Source: Endobacter medicaginis
GTDB taxonomy: Bacteria; Pseudomonadota; Alphaproteobacteria; Acetobacterales; Acetobacteraceae
Direction of reading: 5' to 3'
DNA: 53,243 nt
Assembly (NCBI RefSeq): GCF_014192375.1
Contig: NZ_JACHXV010000014.1
Coordinates: forward strand, 1-53,243
Both the position numbers and the translations under genes were made by a program. Shown here piece by piece: positions 45,849 through 53,243 of the stretch (the first letter of the stretch is position 1; each line of letters starts with the position of its first letter). The notes below the pieces were generated by a model. It was not told the DNA's origin, did no database searches, and saw nothing but the letters and a program-made list of their open reading frames with translations.

Positions 45849-46844
45849 ATGAGCGGCCTGTTCTCCCGCCTGCGCCCCGCCCGGCCGGCCCCCATGGCCC
45901 CGCCCGCCGCCCGCGCGCCCGGCACCCCCCCCGACCTGCTGGAGGCCGAGCGCCTCGCCGCCGCCCTGCCGGTCCTGTCGCTCGATACCGCCCGCATCGC
46001 GCCGCGCTCGGGCCTTGGCACGCATGGCCGTCGCCAGGCCGGCCATGGCGACAGTTTCTGGCAGTACCGCCCCGTGCTGCCCGGCGAGCCGGTCACCCGC
46101 ATCGACTGGCGGCAGTCGGCGCGCAGTGAGCGCGCCTTCGTCCGCGAGACCGAACGCGAAGCCGCGCAGACCGTGTGCCTGTGGTGCGATCCCACCCCCT
46201 CGATGCACTGGCGTTCCGACCCCGGCCTGCCTCGCAAGTCCGACCGCGCCGCCCTCCTCGCCCTGGCCGCGGCGGCGATGGCGCTGCGGGCCGGCGAGCG
46301 CGCCCGCGTGCTCGGCCCCGCCGGTGCGACCGCCGCCACCCGCCAGCGCCTGCCGGTTCTCGCCGCCGCCCTCGCGGCCCTCCCCGCCCACGCCACCTTC
46401 CCCGACACCGCGCTTTCCGACACGCCGCGCGACAGCCTGGTGCTGCTGTTCGGCGACTTCCTCGATCCGGTGGAGCTGTGGGAGCACCGCCTGCGCACGC
46501 TGATCGCCCGCCCGGCCCATGCCCTGCTGGTCCAGGTGCTCGACCCTGCCGAGCTCGAGCTCCCCTGGCAGGGCCGCGTGCGCTTCGAGGGGCTGGAGGG
46601 CGAGCCCGCGCTGCTGGTCCCCCGCGCCGGCGACCTGCGCGCCGCCTATGCCGACGCGATCGCCGCACACCGCGCCGCCCTGGCCGGCACCGCCGCCCGC
46701 TTCGGTGCGCGCCTGCTGCTGCATCGCACCGACCACCCCCCCGAGACCGCCCTGCGCACCCTGCATCTCGCACTGTCCGGCGCTCCCGCAATCGGGGGTC
46801 CGGGGCCTCAGTCCCCCGCAGGTGCAGGACAGCGCCCTGCATGA
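45849..46844 (+). CDS. DUF58 domain protein (MoxR partner)
   Basis: A 331-residue protein. The DUF58 core is FWQYRPVLPGEPVTRIDWRQ, then SARSERAFVRETEREAAQTV, followed by a VWA-like fold (LWCDPTPSM, LVLLFGDFLDPVELWEHRLR). The MIDAS Asp-x-Ser-x-Ser is altered to DPTPSM. It is cytoplasmic, without a membrane segment. It begins 20 bases after moxR. The last 17 or so residues (GGPGPQSPAGAGQRPA) are encoded by a hairpin repeat (46795-46840), and the stop overlaps the next start as ATGA. Confidence 0.9.
   Translation: MSGLFSRLRPARPAPMAPPAARAPGTPPDLLEAERLAAALPVLSLDTARIAPRSGLGTHGRRQAGHGDSFWQYRPVLPGEPVTRIDWRQSARSERAFVRETEREAAQTVCLWCDPTPSMHWRSDPGLPRKSDRAALLALAAAAMALRAGERARVLGPAGATAATRQRLPVLAAALAALPAHATFPDTALSDTPRDSLVLLFGDFLDPVELWEHRLRTLIARPAHALLVQVLDPAELELPWQGRVRFEGLEGEPALLVPRAGDLRAAYADAIAAHRAALAGTAARFGARLLLHRTDHPPETALRTLHLALSGAPAIGGPGPQSPAGAGQRPA
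46795..46840. repeat. Hairpin repeat embedded in the end of the DUF58 gene
   Basis: GGGGGTCCGGGGCCTCAGTC followed by CCCCGC and a GCAGG...CCCTGC stem, the same class as the elements at 14690-14840 and 42848-42887. Unlike those it lies inside an operon, encodes the end of the DUF58 protein and abuts the start codon of the next gene. Confidence 0.6.
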
Positions 46845-49549
46845 GCTGGACCTCCCCCTGGCTGCTGGCGGCCCTCGCCGCGCTGCCGCTGCTCTACTGG
46901 CTGCTGCGTGCACTGCCGCCGTCGCCGCGCGTGCAGGATTTCCCCGCCCTGCGCCTGCTCGCCGGCCTCGCTCCGCCGCGCGAGACCGTCGCCCGCGCCT
47001 CGCCGTGGCTTCTGGCGCTGCGCATCGTCGCCTTCGGCCTGCTCACCATCGGTCTCGCCGGCCCGCTGCTGCACGCCGATCAGGGGCCGCAGGCGACGAT
47101 CGGCCAGGCCGACACGGTGATCGTCATCGACAACGGCTGGGCTTCGGCCGCCGACTGGACGGAGCGCCGACAGGCCGCCGAGGCCGCGATCGCCACCCTC
47201 GAGCGCACCGGCCATGACGGCTGGCTGCTCGGCAGCGCCGATCCCGTGCCCGCCGCACGGGCCGCATCCCCGCCGCTGCCCCCCGCCACCCTGCGCGGCG
47301 GGCTCGCCGCGATGCACCCGCAGGCCTGGCCGCCCGACCGCGCCGCCCTCGCCCGGCGCCTCGCCGCCCTGCCGGCCTCCGCCTCGGTGCTCTACCTGGC
47401 CGATGGCGTCGCCACGGGCGACGACCCTGCGCTGAACACCGCGCTGCGCCGCTTCGCGCATCTCGTCACCCTGCGCGACCCGGCCGCCGATCCGCTGCTG
47501 ATCGGGCCGCCGCGTACCAGCGCCGACCGGCTCGAAATCAGCCTGCTGCGCCTGCCCGGCCACGCCCGGGCCCGGCGCATCGAGGCCCGCGACGAGGACG
47601 GCGGCACTCTGGCCACCGCCACCTCGGATGCCGGCAACACCGCCGTCTTCGCCCTGCCCGCCGAGCTGCGCAACCGCATCGCCCGGCTGGTGATTCCCGG
47701 TCTCGGCGCCGGCGGCGTGCGCCTGCTCGACGAATCCACCCGCCGCCGGCCGGTCGGCCTGCTCGGCACCGAGACCGAGGATACCCCGCTGCTCGGCCGC
47801 CTCTATTATCTGCGGCGGGCACTGGCTGAAGGCAGCGAGCTGCGCGAAGGCGATCTGTCCAGCCTGCTGTCGCGCGAGCTGTCGGTGATCATCGCCCCCG
47901 ACGGCACCGTCGCCTCGCTGTCGGACTCCGACCGCAAGCGCCTCGCCGCCTGGGTCGAGGCAGGCGGCATGCTGATCCGTTTCGCCGGCCCGCTGCTCGC
48001 CTCGCATGCGGGCGACCCCGCCGACAGCGGGCCGGAGGCCGCCCCCGCCTTCTCGCCCGCCGACAGCCTGCTGCCGGTGCCGCTGCTCGGCGGTGCGCGC
48101 GAGTTGGGCGGCGCGATGTCGTGGGAGACCGCCCAGAGCCTGGCGCCATGGCCCGCGACCTCCCCCTTCGCCGGCCTGCCCGCGCCCGCCGACGTGCGCA
48201 TCCGCAAGCAGGTGCTGGCCGCGCCCTCCGGCGCGCTGGACGCGGCGAGCTGGGCGCGGCTCGCCGACGGCACGCCGCTGGTCACCCATCTCGCCCTCGG
48301 CCGCGGCCAGCTCGTGCTGTTCGCCGTCACCTCCAACGCCGACTGGTCCGACCTGCCGCTGTCGGGCGTGTTCCCGCTGATGCTGCACCGGCTGATCGAG
48401 CGCGCGACCGGTTTCGCCACGCAAGGCGACGCCGGCGGCCGGGCCCTGCTCGCCCCGGCGCTCAGTCTCGACGGCAGCGGCAGCCTCGCCACCCCGCCGC
48501 CCGGCGCGCAGGCGCTGCAAGCCGACCGCTTCGGCCTGACCCCGGCCACGAGCCTGCATCCGCCCGGCCTCTACGGCCCGGCCAGCGCCCGCCGCGCGCT
48601 CAACCTCGCCGACACCCGCGCCGCCCTCGCGCCGCAGACCCTGCCGGGTCCGGGCGAGAGCCTCGCCGCGACCCGCGCGACCGCCAGACTCGGCCCCTGG
48701 CTCGCGGCCATCGGCCTCGTCCTGCTGGCGATCGACCAGCTCGCCGTCCTGGTGCTGCGGGGCTGGCGACCCTGGCGCCGGGGCGCGGCCATCGCTCTGG
48801 TGCTGCTCGCCGCGATCGCTCCCGCCCATGCCCAGACCGCACCAACCCAGGACTCGCCCGAGCTTCCCCAGGGGGCCCTTCACACCACGCTCGCCTACAT
48901 CCGCACCGGCGACCCCGCCCGCGACGAGACCCTCCGCGAGGGCCTCGCCGGCCTCGCCGCCTACACCTCCGCGCGCACCTCCGCCGCCATCGCCCCCCCG
49001 GTCGCCGTGACCCCCGGCATCGACGACCTCGCCTACTACCCGCTGATCTACTGGGCGGTGGACGACACGCCCCCCGCCCCGAAGGCGATCGCCGCGCTCA
49101 ATGCCTATCTCGCCCATGGCGGCATGCTGCTGATCGATTCCCATGCCGGCGACGCCGCGCTGTCGCCCGAGGCCCTGCACCGCGCCACCGACGGGCTCGA
49201 CATCCCCGCGCTGGCGAAGCTCGACGACCATCAGGTGCTCGCCCACACCTTCTATCTGCTGCACGACTTCCCCGGCCGCTGGGCCGACGCGCCGGTCTGG
49301 ATCGCCGCCGCCGCGGTCTCGTCCGAGGACGGCATCGTCAGCCCGGTGGTGATCGGTGCGGGCGGCTGGGCGCAGGCCTGGGCGGTCGATGCGCAGGGCC
49401 AGACCCCGTTCGCCGCCATCCCCGGCGGCGAGGACCAGCGCCGCACCGCCTACCGCTTCGGCGTCAACCTGCTGATCTACGCCCTCACCGGCACCTACAA
49501 GGCCGACCAGGCGAAGGTCCCGGCACTGCTCGAACGGCTCGGCCAATGA
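46841..49549 (+). CDS. Membrane protein with BatA-like N-terminus and DUF4159 domain
   Basis: A 902-residue protein. The N-terminus is the BatA-type double helix (WLLAALAALPLLYWLLRALP, then WLLALRIVAFGLLTIGLAGP). A VWA-like region without a clear MIDAS follows (TVIVIDNGWASAADWTERRQ). The middle is a large periplasmic part with a GATase-like fold (RLAAWVEAGGMLIRFAGPLL), then a helix (GPWLAAIGLVLLAIDQLAVL). The DUF4159 domain is at about 685-902 (HTTLAYIRTGDPARDETLRE, DLAYYPLIYWAVDD, MLLIDSHAGDA). It presumably forms an inner-membrane complex with the DUF58 and VWA-like proteins and is remodelled by MoxR. The start overlaps the upstream stop by four bases. Confidence 0.9.
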   Translation: MSWTSPWLLAALAALPLLYWLLRALPPSPRVQDFPALRLLAGLAPPRETVARASPWLLALRIVAFGLLTIGLAGPLLHADQGPQATIGQADTVIVIDNGWASAADWTERRQAAEAAIATLERTGHDGWLLGSADPVPAARAASPPLPPATLRGGLAAMHPQAWPPDRAALARRLAALPASASVLYLADGVATGDDPALNTALRRFAHLVTLRDPAADPLLIGPPRTSADRLEISLLRLPGHARARRIEARDEDGGTLATATSDAGNTAVFALPAELRNRIARLVIPGLGAGGVRLLDESTRRRPVGLLGTETEDTPLLGRLYYLRRALAEGSELREGDLSSLLSRELSVIIAPDGTVASLSDSDRKRLAAWVEAGGMLIRFAGPLLASHAGDPADSGPEAAPAFSPADSLLPVPLLGGARELGGAMSWETAQSLAPWPATSPFAGLPAPADVRIRKQVLAAPSGALDAASWARLADGTPLVTHLALGRGQLVLFAVTSNADWSDLPLSGVFPLMLHRLIERATGFATQGDAGGRALLAPALSLDGSGSLATPPPGAQALQADRFGLTPATSLHPPGLYGPASARRALNLADTRAALAPQTLPGPGESLAATRATARLGPWLAAIGLVLLAIDQLAVLVLRGWRPWRRGAAIALVLLAAIAPAHAQTAPTQDSPELPQGALHTTLAYIRTGDPARDETLREGLAGLAAYTSARTSAAIAPPVAVTPGIDDLAYYPLIYWAVDDTPPAPKAIAALNAYLAHGGMLLIDSHAGDAALSPEALHRATDGLDIPALAKLDDHQVLAHTFYLLHDFPGRWADAPVWIAAAAVSSEDGIVSPVVIGAGGWAQAWAVDAQGQTPFAAIPGGEDQRRTAYRFGVNLLIYALTGTYKADQAKVPALLERLGQ

Positions 49550-51672
49550 TCTCCCCCCTCGCCCGGACCTCCGTGCAGTTCGCCCTGCTGCTGCCCGTCT
49601 GGGCGCTGGCCCTGCTCGGCGTTCTCACCGCCCTCGCGCTGGGCGCAGCGCTTTGGCGCCGCACCCCCGGCGCGATCCTTCGCGCCGCCGCCGCCTGCGT
49701 CATCCTGCTGTGGGCCAGCGGCCCGCAGATGCTCGCCGAAACCGTGGGCAAGCTGCCGCAGACCGTGCTGCTGCTCACCGACCGCACCGCCTCGATGTCC
49801 TTGCGCCAGCGCGCCGCCATTGCCGACGCCACCGCCGCCTCGCTCGCCGCCGAACTGCCGCCCGACACCCGCCTGCGCCGCGTCGACATCCCCGCCAGCC
49901 CCACCGGCGGCACCCGCCTGTTCGCCGCACTCGAATCCGGCCTCGCCGACATCCCCGCCGGCCAGCTCGCCGGGGTCGTCGCGCTCACCGACGGCCAGGT
50001 CCACGACGCCCCCGCCCAGCTCCCCGCCCGCCTCGGCGCCGGCGCCGGCCAGGCGCCGCTTTCGGTGCTGATCCCCGCCGCCGGCGAAGAGCACGACCGC
50101 CGCCTGCGCATCCTCGAGGCCCCGCCCTACGCCATCGTCGGCAAGGTCGCGACCATCCGCGTGCAGATCGACGATCTCGGTCCCGACCCCGATCGCGGCG
50201 CCACGGCCGAGCTGCGCGTGCATCGCGCCGGCGGTCCCGACACCGCCCGCAGCGTCGCCGTCGGCGAGCCGCAGACGCTGGAGGTGCCGATCGACCATGC
50301 CGGCCCGACCCTGATCGAACTCGAGGCAGCCCCGCTGCCGGGCGAGGTCTCGGACGTCAACAACCGCGCCACGCTGCGCATCAACGGCGTGCGCGACAAG
50401 CTCCGCGTGCTGCTGATCTCGGGGGCGCCGAACCAGGGCGAGCGCGTCTGGCGGCGCCTGCTCAAGGCCGACCCCTCGGTCGAGCTGGTGCATTTCACCA
50501 TCCTGCGTCCCCCCGACAAGGACGATCTCACCCCGCTGAGCGAGCTCGCGCTGATCCAGTTTCCGGTGCGCACCCTGTTCCAGGACAAGATCGACCAGTT
50601 CGACCTCATCATCCTCGACCAGTTCGACGACAGCACCCGCCTGCCCGACGCCTACCTCGCCAACATCGCCGACTTCGTCCGCCAGGGCGGCGGGCTGCTG
50701 ATGACCGCCGGTCCGGAATTCATCGGCCCCGGCAGCCTTCAGGACACCCCGCTCGGCGATATCCTGCCGGTGCATGTCCCCGTGGATGGTGGTCTGCACG
50801 AGCAGCGGCTGGTCCCGGAGCTCACCGAGCTCGGCCGCCGCCACCCCGTCACCGCCGACCTCCCCGGCGTCACCCCGTCCGGCACCGACTGGGGCCCGTG
50901 GTATCGCGAACTGCTCGGCCAGACGCCGCGCGAGGGCTCCGAGACCCTGATGAGCGGCCCGACGCCGGAGGGTGGCCGCACACCCCTGCTCGTTCTCGAC
51001 CATGTCGAGCAGGGCCGCGTGGCGATGCTGCTGTCCGACCAGATCTGGCTGTGGTCGCGCGGCGAGGGGGGCGGCGGCCCGCAGGCCGAGCTGCTGCGCC
51101 GCCTGTCGCACTGGCTGATGAAGGAGCCGCAGCTCGACGAGGAGCAGCTCGACGCCGCCATCACCGACGGCACCCTCACCGTCACCCGCCGCTCCGCCGC
51201 CAGCTCGCCCGTCGAGACCGTGCGCGTGCATCACCCCGACGGCACCGTCACCCCGCTCCCCCTCGCCGCCACCACTCCCGGCACCGCCACCGCGACCCTG
51301 CCAGCCGCCGCACCCGGCATCTGGGAGATCGAGGACGGCACCCGCCACGCCTGGGCAGCGGCAGCCGAGTCCGACGCGCTCGAGCTGTCCGACCTGCGCG
51401 CTACCGCCGAGCGGCTCGCTCCGCTCGCGCGCGGTGCCGCCGGCAGCCTCCATTTCCTCGGCTCCGACCCGGCCCATCCCGCCGTCCCCGCCCTGCGCGT
51501 GGTCGGCCCCGGCGACGCGGCCGGGGGTCCGGGCTGGATCGGCCTGCGGCCCGGCAATGCCACCGCACTCACCGGCGCGCGCGCCACGGCGCTGCTTCCT
51601 GCCTGGGTCGCGCTGCCGCTGGCGCTGCTGCTGCTGATGTGCGGCTGGTGGCGGGAGGCGCGCCGGAGCTGA
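49546..51672 (+). CDS. Membrane-anchored VWA-like / glutamine amidotransferase-like protein
   Basis: A 708-residue protein. Two N-terminal helices (FALLLPVWALALLGVLTALA, then ILRAAAACVILLWASG) lead to a VWA-like domain whose metal site reads DRTAS, a near-normal D-x-S/T-x-S. A beta-sandwich region (about 190-285) and a GATase1-like domain (about 285-480) follow, the latter with FDLIILDQFDDSTRLPDAYL and GGGLLMTAGPEFIGPGSLQ but no catalytic Cys. It ends in a C-terminal helix (LPAWVALPLALLLLMCGWW). This is the fourth gene of the moxR cluster, overlapping the previous stop (ATGA). Of the three partners it has the best-preserved metal site. Confidence 0.88.
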   Translation: MISPLARTSVQFALLLPVWALALLGVLTALALGAALWRRTPGAILRAAAACVILLWASGPQMLAETVGKLPQTVLLLTDRTASMSLRQRAAIADATAASLAAELPPDTRLRRVDIPASPTGGTRLFAALESGLADIPAGQLAGVVALTDGQVHDAPAQLPARLGAGAGQAPLSVLIPAAGEEHDRRLRILEAPPYAIVGKVATIRVQIDDLGPDPDRGATAELRVHRAGGPDTARSVAVGEPQTLEVPIDHAGPTLIELEAAPLPGEVSDVNNRATLRINGVRDKLRVLLISGAPNQGERVWRRLLKADPSVELVHFTILRPPDKDDLTPLSELALIQFPVRTLFQDKIDQFDLIILDQFDDSTRLPDAYLANIADFVRQGGGLLMTAGPEFIGPGSLQDTPLGDILPVHVPVDGGLHEQRLVPELTELGRRHPVTADLPGVTPSGTDWGPWYRELLGQTPREGSETLMSGPTPEGGRTPLLVLDHVEQGRVAMLLSDQIWLWSRGEGGGGPQAELLRRLSHWLMKEPQLDEEQLDAAITDGTLTVTRRSAASSPVETVRVHHPDGTVTPLPLAATTPGTATATLPAAAPGIWEIEDGTRHAWAAAAESDALELSDLRATAERLAPLARGAAGSLHFLGSDPAHPAVPALRVVGPGDAAGGPGWIGLRPGNATALTGARATALLPAWVALPLALLLLMCGWWREARRS

Positions 51673-51727
51673 ACGCCGGTCACCTCACCTGCCGCATCGC
51701 AAAAAATCACGCTCCTGTGAGGAAAAA

Positions 51728-51746
51728 TTTGACGCGAGGGGTCAAA
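51728..51746. promoter_or_regulatory. Inverted repeat in a low-GC promoter-like gap
   Basis: TTTGAC-GCGAGGG-GTCAAA, a perfect 6-bp inverted repeat with 7-base spacer, about 50 bases upstream of the ankyrin-like gene. TTGACG within it is a perfect -35 type hexamer, but I see no matching -10. A regulated promoter is plausible. Confidence 0.35.
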
Positions 51747-51793
51747 ATCGGCTTCCTGCCAGCCTGATTTCGCCCGACCCGGACTGGACCACG

Positions 51794-52486
51794 ATGACCG
51801 CTCGCTCTGCCCTGCTGGCCGCCTGCCTGATCCCGGCCCTGGCCGCCACACCGCTCTCCACGGCCCTCGCCCAGAGCGCTGCCGGCACCACCACCACCTC
51901 GCCGAGCGGGGATGCCGCGCCCGCACCCAGCTCCGAGCCGGCGCCGATCAGCCCGCTGTCGAGCCCGCAGAACCAGCCGCAGCAGAACCCCGACGACGAC
52001 AAGGACAAGAAGCCCGCGCCCCCGGCCGCCCTGCCTGGCGCGATGAGCGCCACCGATGCCGCCCCGGCGACGGTGTCGGCCAAGGACATGGACCCCAACA
52101 CCGCGCTGTTCGATGCCGTCAACCGCGGCGACATCGAGGGCGCGAAGGACGCGCTGAACCGCGGCGCGGATCTCACCGCCACCAACGCGCTCGGCCAGAC
52201 TCCGATCGACATGTCGATCGATCTCGACCGCCACGCCATCACCTTCCTGCTGCTGTCGATGCGCCAGGGCGGTGCCGCCACCGGCGCGCCGGCCGTCGCC
52301 TACGCCGCCGACAACGCCCCCGCGAAGCACGGCCACAGGAAGGGTCACGCGACGACGAAGGCCGCCACCGAGGACGAGACCAGCCTCGCCGACGCCGCCG
52401 ACAACAACACCCCGCGCGTGCGCACCATCGCCGCCGGCGGCGGCACGCCGCTGCCGAGTGCCGGCTTCCTCGGCTTCGGCCACTGA
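51794..52486 (+). CDS. Exported protein with a short ankyrin-repeat segment
   Basis: A 230-residue protein with signal peptide (ALLAACLIPALAATPLSTAL, cleaved near AQS). The low-complexity Pro/Ala/Asp/Lys region (about 35-95) precedes one and a half ankyrin repeats (about 100-155: NTALFDAVNRGDIEGAKDAL, NRGADLTATNALGQTPIDMS). A His/Lys-rich linker and GGGTPLPSAGFLGFGH end the chain. It probably sits in the periplasm as a binding module; no enzyme motif. It lies 121 bases after the moxR cluster with its own likely promoter. Confidence 0.75.
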   Translation: MTARSALLAACLIPALAATPLSTALAQSAAGTTTTSPSGDAAPAPSSEPAPISPLSSPQNQPQQNPDDDKDKKPAPPAALPGAMSATDAAPATVSAKDMDPNTALFDAVNRGDIEGAKDALNRGADLTATNALGQTPIDMSIDLDRHAITFLLLSMRQGGAATGAPAVAYAADNAPAKHGHRKGHATTKAATEDETSLADAADNNTPRVRTIAAGGGTPLPSAGFLGFGH

Positions 52487-52581
52487 GCAGCCTGCGTCCG
52501 GACGCGCCTGGAACGACCATCTGACCAGTCCAGACACGTCCGGGACGGTGTCTTGACCTTTGCAGACTCCTCACACCTCAA

Positions 52582-53184
52582 ATGAGGAGGATTCTGCGCA
52601 AGGTGCCGATCGAGACGGTTCTGCCGCGGATCGATCGGGCGGGGTTTCTCGGCGGCGAGGAGGGGGTCTGCGCGGTGCTGCCGGCGGGGCGTTTCCCGAT
52701 GCCGGAGATCATCTCACCGGGGCATGAGCGCCACACCCTGCCGGTCCAGCGGCCGGTCGGCATGCCCGCCCAACCGGAATCCGGGCTGCCGACCTCCATC
52801 GCCTGGCCCGAACTCTCGATCGCACGACTGCGCGACGTGCTCTGCCTGCCGGGCGGCCTCATCCTCAAGGGCGACCACGTGCTGCTGGAGAGTTTCTCCG
52901 CGCCCTGGGAATCGGGCTACCATCGCCACCTCGCCGCGGAGGACGATCGTGGCGATCTATGGAGCGTTGCGTCCGCATCGCTGGCCGAGCCGCTGCCGGT
53001 CGCGGCCCCGATGCTGCATCTCGACTATCAGCACAACGGCTTCATCGGCCATTTCTACATGGACGCACTGTCCCGCGGCTGGGGCGCGATCTACGGCCGC
53101 GCCTGGCTGGGCCTCGATGCGCTGCAGACGCCACTGTCGATCGTCAGGCCTGTACCGCCCGCAGATTGTGAGACACCGATCTGA
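52582..53184 (+). CDS. GT61/DUF563-like glycosyltransferase N-terminal part, possibly truncated
   Basis: A 200-residue ORF. LRDVLCLPGGLILKGDHVLL and HLDYQHNGFIGHFYMDALSR resemble the N-terminal region of family 61 capsule glycosyltransferases, where G-H-F/W near a conserved aromatic opens the catalytic domain. The family is normally about twice as long, and no GT-B C-terminal half follows in frame before the stop at 53184. It may be a remnant, frameshifted, or a distinct short family. ATG 52582 is followed at once by AGGAGG, so translation might instead begin at GTG 52603. Confidence 0.5.
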   Translation: MRRILRKVPIETVLPRIDRAGFLGGEEGVCAVLPAGRFPMPEIISPGHERHTLPVQRPVGMPAQPESGLPTSIAWPELSIARLRDVLCLPGGLILKGDHVLLESFSAPWESGYHRHLAAEDDRGDLWSVASASLAEPLPVAAPMLHLDYQHNGFIGHFYMDALSRGWGAIYGRAWLGLDALQTPLSIVRPVPPADCETPI

Positions 53185-53187
53185 AGC

Positions 53188-53243
53188 CTACGCGGCGACG
53201 GCCGCGAGTGGAAGCTGCGCGGCGCGGATTGCGGCCGGTGGCC
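53188..53243 (-). CDS. Possible 3' end of a gene entering from the right
   Basis: On the minus strand one frame reads PPAAIRAAQLPLAAVAA and stops at 53188-53190, a plausible C-terminus in an otherwise unassigned edge. Too short for a family call; the gene would converge with the GT61-like ORF. Confidence 0.25.
   Translation of the reverse strand, partial: PPAAIRAAQLPLAAVAA

Noticed and set aside
49495-51477. 660-residue minus-strand ORF
   Set aside because: Antisense to the VWA-like gene with only Gly/Ala/Arg-rich sequence.
52494-52505. GCGTCCGGACGC as a terminator
   Set aside because: It is a 12-bp palindrome with no loop and no T tract; a chance GC palindrome is more likely.

Overview
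The window is high-GC alphaproteobacterial chromosome, most likely from the family Acetobacteraceae. Three things suggest this: a periplasmic alpha-amino-acid ester hydrolase that closely resembles, from memory, the Acetobacter turbidans enzyme; GC-rich triloop hairpins and a T/A-rich paired-hairpin repeat of the kind I associate with acetic acid bacteria; and alphaproteobacterial gene order (ctpA - divergent polysaccharide deacetylase - rppH, and DUF1285/CCA enzyme next to moxR-DUF58-DUF4159). No tRNA, rRNA or CRISPR array was recognised. No gene-free stretch exceeds 300 bases.

Layout. 1-480 is the end of an IS5-family element with a likely -1 frameshift site. It abuts a gene remnant in an AT-rich island (about 480-1450) that also holds an orphan gene. 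1620-2422 is a DUF1778/GNAT toxin-antitoxin pair. 2602-6367 is a sensor kinase, a sigma-54 activator and a periplasmic target gene; the target has a near-perfect -24/-12 promoter and two phased upstream palindromes. 6931-14679 holds an ABC exporter and, divergently, two translationally coupled multidomain glycosyltransferase proteins (a GT-Nudix fusion, then methyltransferase-coiled coil-GT-GT). 14866-22632 holds a dihydroxyacetone kinase and, divergently, acyl-CoA synthetase, endonuclease III, the ester hydrolase and an OprB-type porin. 22766-25715 is comEC and mgtC. 25811-30977 is a LysR regulator diverging from an iron alcohol dehydrogenase, an MHS-type symporter and a methylmalonate-semialdehyde dehydrogenase, a likely hydroxy-acid catabolic operon. 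30981-35811 has a beta-helix protein and the ctpA cluster. 35936-42812 has a TonB receptor behind a Zur-like box, an EmrAB-type efflux pair behind a TetR-type operator, and an ABC exporter. 42870-51672 has the CCA enzyme, DUF1285 and the four-gene MoxR operon. 51794-53243 holds an ankyrin-like secreted protein, a GT61-like ORF and a partial gene.

How it fits together. Much of the content concerns the cell envelope: surface glycan synthesis, exporters, periplasmic proteases and hydrolases, porin, TonB receptor, envelope-stress signalling and the MoxR assembly. The strongest new signal is the two-component/sigma-54 circuit. The activator's own stop codon lies beside palindromes that probably serve as its enhancer, and the target is a His/Gly/Pro-rich exported protein with two similar beta-rich domains. 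The layout resembles ZraPSR but the effector looks unrelated to ZraP. A second theme is dispersed hairpin repeats at gene ends, three of which supply the C-terminal codons of the adjacent protein.
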